NCBI GenBank assembly: GCA_012934845.2
Contig: WNNJ02003751.1
Location: forward strand, 62,001-126,000
Direction: 5' to 3'
From: Pomphorhynchus laevis
Taxonomy: Eukaryota; Acanthocephala; Palaeacanthocephala; Echinorhynchida; Pomphorhynchidae
DNA length: 64,000 nucleotides
The notes under the pieces: model-generated
The model's database searches: none
The model's input: the letters and a program-made list of their open reading frames with translations, nothing else
Told to the model about the DNA's origin: nothing
Translations under genes and position numbers: made by a program
Shown: piece after piece, positions 1 to 13,400 of the stretch
Position numbering within the stretch: position 1 is the stretch's first letter
Layout: each line of letters begins with the position of its first letter

Positions 1-190
1 AGCCCCCATTGGGGCAAGTGGATTCCTTTCAGACGTTTACTGATGATTAAGTACTGTCGAAGTTGTATAGCTGCAGGGTCACACAGATGAGACCATCCTG
101 TAATGATAAGTAGACTAAAGTCGAAATGCCCTATTAAGGGCTAGACGTCTGTGGAAGAGGCATTCTAAGTTAAGCTTCCCGACGAAGTTT
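1..190 (+). other. GC-rich fragment with hammerhead-like stems
   Basis: CTGATGA lies at 40-46 and GAAA at 123-126. CAGACGTT (30-37) can pair with GACGTCTG (144-151), GAC/GTC (113-115/120-122) forms a short stem just before GAAA, and GCCC/GGGC (128-131/138-141) forms a third, closed by TA at 142-143. This is the order of hammerhead parts, but 66 nt separate CTGATGA from the short stem, so it is not a standard fold. It may be the end of a retroelement cut by the window edge. Confidence 0.35.
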
Positions 191-1352
191 GTAAAAAAGC
201 ATGCAGGCTTACACTTTCCTTATTTGTGTCATTTAAAAAGAACGATTTAGAAAATAATAAATGTTTCTCTAATTTTCTTTTTAAAAAATTGGTTTACTTT
301 TAATTAATTTATTAATTAAACATTAATTTAGATTTATATATTTTCTTATTACTTTTACATTTTTTCTTATTACATATTATTTAATTTTAAATTGTGCATC
401 ATACTGCACAATTTACAATTATACCTTATTTTTGTAGAAATTAGTTATCATTTAAATAATATGAAATGATTGAAATGATTCGATCAAGATAGTACATTAG
501 TTAGTTCATCACATAGAGGATAATCGTGTTTATACATTAAGCTATTTTATTATGCATTACATCTTATTTATTTTATACGTTATCTATCATAATGTATAAT
601 GTGTAGTTCATATAATATTTAATATACAATAATACCTTATATATTATTTAAATAAGGTTTTCCTATTAAATTCTAAATATAATTTGAGGTGATAAATTAT
701 TAAGTAAAATATATCTTATAACACCATATTACTGCCAATTTTATTGATAATCCATCACTGAAGATGCTATATAGGAAATTAAAATACATATTTTCAATCT
801 GCATATCAAATTAACTTAAATTGTTTTTGAAGATTAGCATTCATGATTACTTAAAAGTCAATTTTATAATAAAGTACAAACTCATTAAAATGCACTAACA
901 TATTTTGTACGAAAGAATGTATATCATATTGAGTAAATACGACATTTACTAAAATGATATTTGATAAAAGCATAATGTTACGAGAAAATGTATATTATAT
1001 TATAAATCACAAATCTATCACATTTTAGAAATATTTTGATACATAATTAAATTGGATAATAACTTAAATATAATAAAAATAATCGTTCAATACTTTCGTG
1101 TTAACATTTGCGCTATTTGTTATTTTAAAGCTTGTATTTTATTTTCAATTTTATTACTTTAATTTCAACTTTAATTATTCTAGCATATATCAGCTAACAA
1201 TGTCTTGTATAACTACCACTTACTCTATGATTTAAACATTAATTTCTTTTAAAATCTTTTTAAAACTGCAATACTGAAAGATATTATTGTGCATTATCGT
1301 TTAAGATAAATAATTGAAAACATTAGTTTAATTTTTGAATTATCTGTAATAG
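191..1352. other. AT-rich intron or intergenic sequence
   Basis: No gene, repeat or RNA is recognised here. Long A/T tracts and short tandem AT words only. It lies upstream of the first LRR exon and is probably intron. Confidence 0.5.
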
Positions 1353-1424
1353 ACGATTATTGGGCAATCCAATTACCGACATACCGTCCGACTTTTTGAT
1401 CTTATCATCCCAGTTAAAATCAAT
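1353..1424 (+). CDS. LRR exon 1 (72 nt)
   Basis: The exon lies between an acceptor ending AATAG and the donor GTGAGT. Translation with one leading base gives LLGNPITDIPSDFLILSSQL followed by KS and a split Met/Ile codon. This is a textbook LRR, with Asn at the turn, the Pro-Ile step, and a Phe/Leu ladder. It is the clearest of the series and shows that the gene extends to at least this point on the left. Confidence 0.85.
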
Positions 1425-4400
1425 GTGAGTAAACTGACTTATTGTGAATTGTATTTATGGCAAATGTGTGAATATAAAATTTGATTGACTGTCATGAATA
1501 TATTAGTGAATGGTTTTAGGGCCAAACCCAGCCAAAAAACGTTAAAAACGTTTAAGATTTTATTATCAATATTTTCCCACTAATTATGGACATTGTCAGG
1601 ATAAAGTGTAAGTAGTTGTTGTTATCAAGATAGTTTTAACATCTTGATAACAACATCTTGTGTTTAAACTATCTTGATAACAACAACTACTTACAATTTA
1701 TCCTGACGATGTCCACAATTGGCGGAAAAAATATTAATAATAAAACCTTAAACGTTTTTTGGCTGGGTTTGGCCCTAAAACCATTCACGAATATTTCAAC
1801 CCAGCATGTCTCATTCCGATTCGATGATTATGAATATATTAGTATCGTTTAGTACTGATAGATAAAATAGAGACTTAATTGGTCTAGATTTATATTCTAA
1901 TAAATTTACAATTTACGTTTTTAAAGTATACATGATCAATTTTACTGTGTTTTACTAAAAACAAGATTCAAATGTAATTTATTGCAATGTATTCTCTATA
2001 ACATCTTTATTTTGTATATAATTCAAAGTTAGTGCTTTACTATTAAAAATGTAGAAATACTCAAATATAAAAGTATTACTTAATATTACTTTATATTTTG
2101 ATATAAAAATATTACTTACTAGAAATAGCTCAAACTTTAAATTTACAGAACGTATAGGTTACTTATTTAGTTTGTATCGATGCTTTCCAGCTTAGAAATC
2201 AAAGATTATATACCATTGATAGTGTGTAAATTTTATGTTATGGCTATCACATATGATATATGTTATAATCAGCGGGTTTAATACAAATGTGTAAGTCCAT
2301 AAATTGGACAATAATACAAATATTCTTTCATACGTTCATATAATTTTATTGAATTGTAAATGCGATTTTGGCCAGCTAGGATTACTTTATTCTTTAGATC
2401 TATCTATTTTACAATAAATTTCACTCCTTAATTTTTAGAATAATTTGTTCTGATAATTTGTTAATTTATTTGTATTCCAAAGCAAAAGATAAAGCAACAA
2501 ATTTTACGTTAAATAAGCGACTTTATCTGTTTGGATGGACTATTTAAACGAACTTGACATGATTTAATTTACAAATTAATATTTTTCCAAAATGAACTAA
2601 AAGTTGACTACCTATAACAATCAAAGAGCTTTTATTTGAAGTAAATATTCAACTTTCAAATGGAAAATAGGTTTTTTTCATTTTAATCAAATTTCATAAA
2701 TTATTTAAAGAAATAGCATTTAGATATCAGATAAAAATCAAATAGTTCAATAAAATTATAGAAACTGATATTTTAAATGATTTTTAAATAAATATTTTTG
2801 GATTTTATCAATTTACCTACACGATTCACATTTTTGTGTTTGATTAAACACATTTCTTTTGTCTACAAACAATCTAAATTACCAATGACGAGTCTTCAAA
2901 TATTTGATTAAAAACTAAATTATGAATTTACTTTTTGTAAAGAAAGCCGATTCGTAATTCGTCCGAAATTACAAATCGTCTGTTCGAACGTTTTTACTTA
3001 AACTGTTAGTGCCTATTAAATATCGACAAGACCATTTTTACTGGATATCAAAGAAATTAATTTAACAGTTGCCTGCTGTTAATAAAAAGATTAATAACTA
3101 AATTATTCTTAATTTAATTTTGCTACTGTCTATGCATGCGCCAGATTTCCGTTAAGTCCCGAATAATTTGTTGCAATACACAGTCAAGTTTATAAGTTAT
3201 ATTTTTGACAATTAAAAATAAAAAAATAATTTATATTTAAAATAGTTGATAATGATTTATTATTGATAAAAAATAATTTAATCTGGATCAAAGAAAGAGA
3301 AAATATTTATTTGATCTTTCGCTAACATCTGTTAGCATCTTCAGAAAATTACAACTTTAGAAATTTGTAATTTTCTGAGGATGCTGGCATAGGTAAGCGA
3401 AATATCAAATAAGATTTTCCTCTTCTCTTTGATCCAGCTCTAATAATTTTTAATTAATAAATAATAATTTTAAATATTAAAAACACATAAATAATATTAA
3501 ATAATGTATTAATAATAATTTATTATTAATGTTAGTGATTTAAAATTACACCGGTGTGTTATCTTATTCATGTTATTTTAGTGCAATGACTGTAAAACGT
3601 CGTCGGTGCCTTAATGTAAGCCGAATTTCTAATGAGATCGAAGAAATGTAAGTTTGATTGTCTATTTTAGAAATTAAAGTTACAAGATAAAAGCTGTCTC
3701 TAATATGACTAATTGTATATCCTCACAAATTCTATGAAATTAATTAAATAATTAATAACGTTGAATATACAAATAGAGTGTAAACCTAAAATTCGAATTG
3801 TAGCTAAAAGCAAATTAAATTACTATTTCTATTTGTTAATTGCTATTTGTAAAAAATGAAATGAGGAGTTAATTAATCTTTCGTTTTATTTGTTGTTTAC
3901 ACGTCGAGCTGATAAATATCCTTATTCTCAAGATTTTAGTTTTGCTTGTAAAATAATATTTTTATTAATAATCTTTAAATAACCGAATATTATTTAAATA
4001 AATATTATTTAAAGTTATTACAGGAACAAAGAAGCGGAAAAAGTTATCCGTTATTCGATAAAATTTCTTTATTTTGATAGCTCCTGCTTCCATCATCAGG
4101 ATTACAATAAAATGTTCACAAATTTTGTGTTTTCAACATTTATAAAAAAATAAACATTGATGTGCCCCGCATTTCTACTTAAAGATAAAAAAAATACCGT
4201 GAAACAAATTACGAAAATTAATAATAAACAAATAAATTATAAATTAATAAGTAAACAAATAATCTTCGAAGTTAGAAAAGATTTGTATTTTCTCAGAAAA
4301 CACTATTTATAATTTAGACAATTTCCTTAATTTAAACTTTAAATGAATGAGTAAAGATGCTGATGTTCCCAATGTTTTGAACAAAACCATCATTAGTGTT

Positions 4401-7400
4401 AAAAAAGAATTTGATTAAGAGGGTTTGGTCGTATCAAGGCTGATAAACAGAACAAGTAGTTTTTGTTTTTTATAACGAAGAATATACGCGAATGGGTCTT
4501 TCATTACTAAATTGCCATAAATTTTTTCGATTAAATAATGATCCTACAGCTACTCGACTAAGTGAGTTTAATAGATTCCTACGGCAGTTATTTTCTAAAG
4601 GAAAAATTTTTGATAAGTTTCTTAAATCTTATCTTTCAAAAAATACTAAACCAGGATTTTTATACTTATTACCGACAACTCACAAAGTTCAACATAGTGC
4701 AAGATCAATTGTTGCTTCATGTTCTACTTTTTCTTATTAAATTTCAAAGTTTATTGATTTACGATTTATTGTTTACGATTTCATATATCTGATAGTCATT
4801 TCTCATATATTAAAGATGGACCTCATTTTTCTCGTTTAATCCGTGAACATAACGCTCTCGAACATTCATTGTTTACAGATGACATCATATCCCTGTACAC
4901 TAACGTTCCGCTCTATGATACTATAAACATTGCAGCTGATATATTAACTCTTAACCCACCTTGTGATATTCTTCTTAATCATGAAAATTTGCATAGTCTT
5001 CTCACAATGTGTACCAGTCGTTGTAATTTTATTTTTGAATCTGTAATATGGGATCAGATCGATGGATTCGCAATGGGCAACCATCTTGTTCCTGTATTGT
5101 CCGAGTTATACATGAGGAATTGGGAAAATTCTTTTGTCAATAGTATTGATGGAGTTGTCAAGTGGTTTCGTTATGTTGACGATGTTTTTTTAATTGCTCA
5201 AAATTGCGTTACACAGGATTTCCTTACCCATACGCTAAATTCTAAGGATTCTCGAATTCAAAGGTGCGTTTCTTCTGAATCTAATGTGTGTATAACTTTT
5301 CTCGATGTCTTGTTTAAGCGGGTTATTTCTTTTATACTTCAAACATGTGTTTATAAAAAATTTGGTACAGGGCCAGATATTGTTTCGTGGAACTCAAACG
5401 TTCCAACTAATTGGCTGATTTCGCTGCTACATCACATTACCTACGTTGCAGGCTTATCTGTTCCAACTATCACTTAATTTGTGAAAGAGAAAAGCTATCA
5501 CACATAATTTACTAAAAAGTGGTTTGCCACTTTGGGCTATTAACAAAGCTGAATTTAAATCTTTAGCGCAAAAAAATAAAGTTTTTGGTCCTAAAAAAAG
5601 AATACATAATATAGGAATACCTTTTGTTAGTAACAAGTGAAATTCAGTATTTTCAAAGTTTATTAATAATAACACAAAAAATAGTTGTATTAACCAAGTG
5701 CATATTTTTAACAGAAAATTACCTAAACTTCACAACATTTTTAAGCGTAAACAAGAATTTAACAAAGATGCCATTGTTTATAAAATACCTTGTAAAGAAT
5801 GCGAACAGGTATATGTTGGTCAAACCGGTCAATGTTTGGTTAACCATATTAAACAACATATAATGTACGTAAAGGAACCAATTCTAGTGCTGTTGCTCAA
5901 ACTTTTGTTAGTTTGAATCATTTCGTTGATTTTGAAAATGCATCTATTTTATCATTTAAAAGTAACTTGTTATCTCGCATTATACAAGAAGCGTATGTTA
6001 TTAAAAAAAGAACCTAATTTAATGCTTAATAATACATCCGATTACAACTTTAAATTAAATTATAATTATTCCAATATTACATAATTTAAATGTTTTCAAT
6101 TCGTTTGTTTTTTCTTATTGTATTATTATTTTGTTTTGGTTTAGATTAAATTATAATTTATTACTCTACTTTTACATTATTTTTATTATTAAATTCGTAT
6201 TTTTTGTCACTTATTAATGATTTTAATTTTATTTTGTTTTATGATTCTGTGTTTTTCTTTATTTTTGTTGTTTTAAAATGTGTGTGAAATTTTAGTGGCG
6301 GGGCACATCAATGCTTGAATTTTTGTATAAATGTTGAAAACACGAGATTTGTGAAATATTTTATTGTAATCCGGATGATGATAGCAGGAGCTATCGAAAT
6401 ACAGAATTTTTATCAAATAAAGGATAATTTCTGATTCTTTGTTCCTATAATAACTATTTTTGAAATGAGAGAAGATTATGGTTTTAGTATTTATTATCAA
6501 ATATTATTTAACTGAATAATTTGGAATATTATTTGTTCGCTTTTTATATACTTATTGCATACTCTGCTCACACCTTCTCGACACATGATTTACATTTTTG
6601 TTTTGTTGTGGTCATGTAAGCGTGCGCTGGCATGCATTTGCCACGTAAAAATAAATCTTTTTTTTTCATGGTATAAATGCTTGCAATCCGATATTCTAGG
6701 CTTTAAAACTGAGGATTCTGCAGTACATTTATAAAGCACTAATTTTAGTGTGGTATAGTAGTAATAAGCACTAATTTTAGTGTGGTACATTGGTAGTCTT
6801 TTTACTACCAATGTCGTTGGCTGTCGTTAGCCTTTAACTCAAAAAGGAATTGTTTTTATTCATATTTGTTCAATTTATAAACATAATTTTTACCTAAAAG
6901 TATTGATTTGATTGCCACCAAAACGCTAAGCAAACACCATAATTATAAAAAAATACATTTAAAAAAGGTATTCATAATATATTTTTACAAATGGATAATG
7001 AACAAAATGCTTTGTATTAGAATAAGATACAATAAATAATCAAATTTCTTCGAAGAAAATACGTCATTAGCTTGTATTTGACACCGTTGCTATTTGGTTC
7101 GAGGAATAAGTTCCGAAACTTGATAGCATTGAAGCTCCTCCAGATGACATTTATTCCTTTTTCTCGAATACATTGCATATTATTTGTCAATTCATTAAAA
7201 TTGACTTTTTAAATTTAAATTTTAAATTTTAACTTGATCAAAATGGAAATTATATAAAATTTTATATAATTATTTATTATTTATCTTTATTTTTGATTTA
7301 TTTATGGTATTTAATATGCAGACAAAGTTATCTATGTTGATAGAATAACTGTATTCAATGAGAATATTTTAGGTTACTTATAATACAGATATGGTTTGCT

Positions 7401-10400
7401 GTATCATCGGTAATTATATGTGCCAACTATTTTATAATTAATAAACGAAATGATTTGATATTAATTTAAACTTAATTTTCTTTGATTGGGGGTTTACAAT
7501 TTTAAGTCTAAATGTAGATACAAAAAGACAATTAGAGGAGTGAATAAATTGTAAAATTGGTTTAAATGAAAAAATATTTAATTAATGAAAACACATTTTA
7601 GAATTAAATTTTAGAACGTTTTCTGGTTGCCAGATGAACTTCAAAGACTTCCTTGGCTTGGATAATTTGAAGTACATGTAAGTGTTATGAAATCTTAAAA
7701 TAATGCCAGTTCTACCTTTTACAACTATTAACTTCATCAATGATAGTTTATAGGCATATTTTAATATATATTTTAATATTGTAATTTTTCAATACTCATA
7801 ACATCATTGAATAAATGTGTAAGCATGACATAATCCACAAATGAAAAATTCTTTATTTATTCTTATATATAGTATATTCTGCTAGAGTCACAAGGATTAC
7901 TCCATAGTTTGTCACATTTACTTAAATACGGATATTACATTGTCATTAACATACGATAATATTATGCAGATCTTGCATTTTAATAAAACAATTGGCTTTT
8001 TATGAACAATATAACGTTACTAGAAATAGTTGACTGAACAAATGCCTCATTTCAAATTTATTTGTTACTGAAAACTATCAACTTTGTGATTTTGTTAACA
8101 TTTTGTACAACCAGTAATTCTTCAGTGCAGGAAAAATTAATCAATTTCTGAAACAGCGTAAATTTTACAAAATACTAGTTTGCTAAAGTTACAAGGTTTT
8201 ATATATAAAGCAAAAGTATAAACAAATTTTGCATTTATTTAGTTAGAATTCCAAATCTTGCCTATCAATGCATATTTTATGAATACCTTATATAATACAT
8301 TTGTTTTATATTTGTAATTTAGTAGGTTTACAATGCACCTAATAATGCAATATTATTTTTACATGAAATATTTAAAAACATAATATATTTGTTTTATAAA
8401 AAATATTTGTAATAATTTATTTCGTGGCTTTCATATTACTAGATTGTGGTCGAGTAGGTTTACAATGCACCATTCATTATACATTATTGCTTTTAAGATA
8501 TTATCGTAATGATTTTATTTGTTTGCTGATGAATATTTTAAGATATCACTTTAAAATATTGTTAAGTTAATTGATATTAAGAAAAGTTGTTAAACATACA
8601 ATAATCGGTATTTTTATTGTTTATAATTTAGAATGTCTTATTTTTCTAAAATATTGTTTGTTTCTCTTTTGTTTCAAGATCGATACTGAATTCAAATATT
8701 ACTTCGATGGATTTTCTTTATCGTGTTAAAGCTCCTTATTTAATTCATCTGTAAATAAACATATTATCTATATTTCTTTATTATATTATTAATTTGTAGT
8801 TCACTTTCTGGCAACATTATCGAAGAATTGAATTTCGCTATATTTAATTCTATTCCCAATGTTCAGTATTTGTGAGTACAAATTATTTAAATTTTTAAAT
8901 AGTTGATAATGATCCATTATTGATAAAGAATTATTTGAGCTGGATCAAAGAAAGGAGAAAAATGTTATTTGATATTTCACTAACATCTGCTAGCATATTC
9001 AGAAAATTGCAATCTAATTTAATTACAATTGTGTAAATTATATTTGTGTCTGAAATTGTATCGACTGAATTAGCAGTCGAATTTCAGACAACAATTGTAA
9101 TTTTCTGAAGATGCTAACAGAAGTTAGCGAAATATCAAATAAAATTTTCCTCCTTTCTGTGATCCGGATCCAATAATTCTTTCTTAAATATTAAATGCTT
9201 TGAGTAATAAATTTAAAAATTCTTTTTATAAAGACAACTCACGTATTCAATCTGTTTAAACTGTATTGTAAGCTAGTGTGTTTGCTAATTGTTTTTCATA
9301 ATTTAATATTAGACCAATTATTTCTTAGAATATAAGAAAAGATTGTCATGCCAATTTTCAGATTAAATCTGCTTAAACATGATTTGAGCAGATTTAATTA
9401 ATAAAAATTATAATTAATTAAATCATCTCATGATTTAATTAATAAATCATAAGATGGTGACTTGAGCAAGGAATTACGTAAGGAAATATCTGCTTATGTA
9501 TAGGCGACCGCGAACACGTTACCGAATTGAACACTGAGAATACAAATCGCATAAAGCTTAGAAAAATTCTACGTTTATCGGTCATCATCATTAAAAATCT
9601 TTAGTTTCATTTGATGATATTTATAATATAAGCAGTCGTTGAAACAACATTTGTTTAAAAACAGTGTATTTTAAACTAAATATTAACATCTTAATAACGT
9701 TATAAACATACGGTGCATCGGGCTTAGAAAATCCGCTAGGTGTAGGCTCAACAAATCCATTCGGTTTGAGTTTTGCCTATTGTCGATTAAACTTAACGTG
9801 GTGTGGTCTGGACAACATTTGAATATTTTAGGCAGCAAACCAAAGAGCTTTATCACCCTAAAAGTCTGAGTTACCTCTCCTAAGTATTCTGATTACGGGA
9901 AACAACTACCTTGCAATATTCCGGAGTGGCTACAGAAAAGCGCGGACGGGCGAGCGTAAGGATACTCGCAAACCCTCGGTTGTCGTTAGCTGCAGAGAAG
10001 TTTTACTATTAAATTGATGGTTGGCGTCCTTGAGACTTTTAGTCGAAGGAAAAAAGGGTAAACTGTCGTGTGTCTTTATGTACCCAACATAAGGTCGAAA
10101 TACACAGCTTTTGTTTATATTTTACAGGATTTAATTGATAGTAAACCTGTTGGTGATTCTCTAATTTTTTGGGCGACTACAATGTTCACTTTGGCGATGA
10201 CTGTGTTGCATGGAACGGAGCTGCGATGAGGAACGATACCCTCATCTGAATGCGAGTGGTGTTGAGTTGTGCATTTCTGTTCTCGTAACAATTTGTTAAT
10301 AACCAACACAATGTTCGAACATAAAGTGATCCACTTATGCACATGACATAGGATACTCATTGTCATAGATCAACGATTGATTTTGTATTTGTATCATCTG

Positions 10401-13400
10401 ATTTGCGACCATATGTCCTGGAAACACGTGTGAAGAGATGGGATGAACTGTCAAACGACCACTACCTTGTAGTTAGTAAGATTCGCTAACAAAGTAGGCT
10501 ACCAAACAGACATTGGAAACCTAAACGTAGTGTTAGGGTTCGTTTGAAAGTTAGAAATATGCTTCTGTAATGAAAGTTCTGACTAGCTAGATCCGGGCGG
10601 TCTTTATCTAATTGCTGGAAGAGGTAAAAAATATCGAACAAGGATGGTATATGTTTAAAAATTTACTTGACAAAGCGACTCCGAAGATTGGTGAATTATA
10701 GACTGTAGATGCCTGTCTTGCAGGCAATCCTCGAACTGCTTGGTGGACACTAGTATTAAGAGCTTCCGTTCATCAGAAGAACGTGGCTTATAAAACTGCC
10801 TTCACTGATAGGTCACTGGAGGCTGCAGAGAAGTATCGAAATGGCGAGTGAGTTGCTGCCCTAGAAGTTTCTGATTCAAAGAAATTAACTTGGGTGAAGT
10901 TAGTTAGCGTCTCGAACTTTATTATCGGTTAAATTCTAAGATGTTCTAGAGAAAGATCACAGACCTTTGTGTTGGAAAGCAGGAATATTCTTAGATTGTT
11001 TTAGATAATCATGGGCATCTGCTAACCGATATTGAAGACATACATGGTCCTTTGAAGCAACATTTAAAAGTTACCTTTAATACGTATAAAGTGTCTTTCC
11101 TTGTGGAAGAAAAATCTTCGAATTGAATGTGGAATATCCCATTACCTTGATAGAGGTCATTATTATTGTTCCCAAACTTTGTAACGACAAGTCTGCAGTG
11201 TTTGATGATAGTCAACCTGAGATTTTAATGGCTCTTTACATTGAAGGTATGAAGTAGACAACACGACTCTTTAACGTAGCACTGAGTCAGAAAAGGTTCC
11301 TTGTGATTAGCAAACTTTGGTAATGATCGATAAGAAAATAAATCGAAAAGAATGTTCAAATTATAGTATCCTTGAGCTAAGTATATTACCGATATACAGT
11401 TGCTGGATGAACGATGTGTATTTTGTTTTGTCGATGAATTCAAATTAATTCAGTTAGCTGAATTGATTTGTTCTGGTCGATGAACTACGGATCAGCTCGT
11501 CACTCTTTCAACAATCCTTCAAACGCACCTGGGAATAAGCTTAAACAGTCCACATGTATTTCGTGGATTTGGAGAAGTTGTTGTATTTGAGTAACAAGAA
11601 ATAGATGGGGGGAGGTACTAAATGAGTACAAATTTCTGCGCTAACTACTCGTAGCTGTTGACTCTTTGTACAAAATAAGTACCAGCTGTGTTCGTGTTTA
11701 GACATAAGTCTGATTAATTTCATGTAGGTGTTGGGGTTTGTCGTGGGTGTCCATTCAAGCGAAACTATTAATTTATCACAGTCTTTTGACCTATTCTAAC
11801 TTATGGGCACGAGCTTTGGATTATGACCGAAATCACTAGATCATAGTACCGGCGACCGAAATGAGATTCGCTCGTGATGTGCCGGCTTCAGCCATAGAGA
11901 TAAACCTCGAAGCTCGATCATCCCAAAGAATCTCGGAGTAAATTCGCTTTTTCTTTACGTTGAGAAAAGTCAGATGAGCGGTCTATGCCACATTTTGAGG
12001 ATGGCTAGGAGACGTCTTCCTTGTGAAATGTTCTAGATTGGCTTGCTGGACAGAGATGCCGAAGCAATCCTCGGTATATTTGGATATATTAAACTCTCCA
12101 TCTTGTCAAGGAATGCTTAGGACTTTCTGAAAGGAACGTTTGGTTGGCCAATCAGGACCGTGATACTTGGTTACGTCTCGTCCATCCACAACCGACCTCG
12201 TAAACAATGAACAAAAATAAAATTTATTTTTATGTAAATGTTATGTCAAGTTTTTTTCTTTTTGACACTGATTTAATCAGTTACATTCCAAGTTTCAACG
12301 ACATTTTATATAGTTGTATACTTTTTTCAAGCAGGTTGTCAACCCTAAAGATATTTTGGTCATTGTGTTACATAATACTAAAAATATATATTTTAAGCGC
12401 AAATATTTAATACGATTTACTAATATATTTTGCATAAATAAATCTCGAACAGAAAATTTAAATCGTATCATTTATTAGAATGTAACTTCGCAAAGCATTT
12501 AAAATTTTGAGTTTGTGAATATAAATAAATTTTAGAATTTAATTGCTTCATATACACTGAAGTGTATTGAAATATAAATAGTATGCCTTGTAAATACTGT
12601 TTTTGAGTGATTTATTTTTGTGTAGAAACCTATCATTCAACCGGATCGCGACGATAACCAAAGCGCCACTGCCCAACACATACAACTTAAAATCTTTGTA
12701 AGTTTTAATTATTAAAATCCGATTTATTCACAATTTTTCTGGATTTGTTTCGATTATAAAATTGATTCATACATATCAAATAATATTTAAAATATACATT
12801 ACATAATAAAATCCTACTCATTATCGTAATATATAATGATATGTGTTTTCTTAAAAGTAATTAAATAAATTGTAAAGATACATTAGGTAACTAAAAATAC
12901 TTTAAAATTGTATACAAAAATTAAATAAAATTAAATAATAAGAATACTAAATGTTTATAAAAAATCAAAAATTACAAATAATAAATTGTGTCTAAGTCTT
13001 GTCTATCGCTCGTCCCCTCAACCGTGCCCAGAACGCAACTAGCATTACCGCGTTGGATGACAACGCTCAGCCTATACAGCAAGAAATTTGTGGACCGCCG
13101 CTTTCCGGTCACTGCTGCTATCCGCCGACACATTTCGTGCATTAGGCCTTCCGCCTTTGGGCCCAACGCACCAAGCGTTTCCACAATGACCGGCACAAAA
13201 TTGTAGATCGGTGTCAGGAAGGAGTATTTGCTGCGTTTTTTGTGCTCTGCTCCACTGGCTACCAATCCCGGTGCCGTCAAAGCTGTATTTAGATGACTCG
13301 GTGCCAAGGTGTCTGGGCAGGTGAAGTCCCAGTCCTTATGTCACTGACCATAAGGTCAGTGACAATCCATCCGGCCGCCTGTCATCATGTTGCGCCACTG

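Larger units (their letters stand above)
4020..6470 (+). mobile_element. Penelope-like element PLE-1 with inverted ends
   Basis: The element is bounded by inverted terminal segments: 4020-4170 is the reverse complement of about 6290-6455. Between them, on the + strand, are the PLE parts in order: a finger region (4492-4740), reverse transcriptase (4869-5477) and a GIY-YIG endonuclease (about 5760-5900). The element copies itself by reverse transcription. Several stops and frame changes make it inactive. Both ends carry a hammerhead-like core (see findings). It lies in an LRR-gene intron in the same orientation as the gene. Confidence 0.82.

Noticed and set aside
1658-1852. 64-codon frame
   Set aside because: It lies in the right arm of the long hairpin repeat and has no family match; shadow of the palindrome.
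8235-8315. Possible exon after TTTAGTTAG
   Set aside because: Contains an in-frame stop and no LRR pattern.
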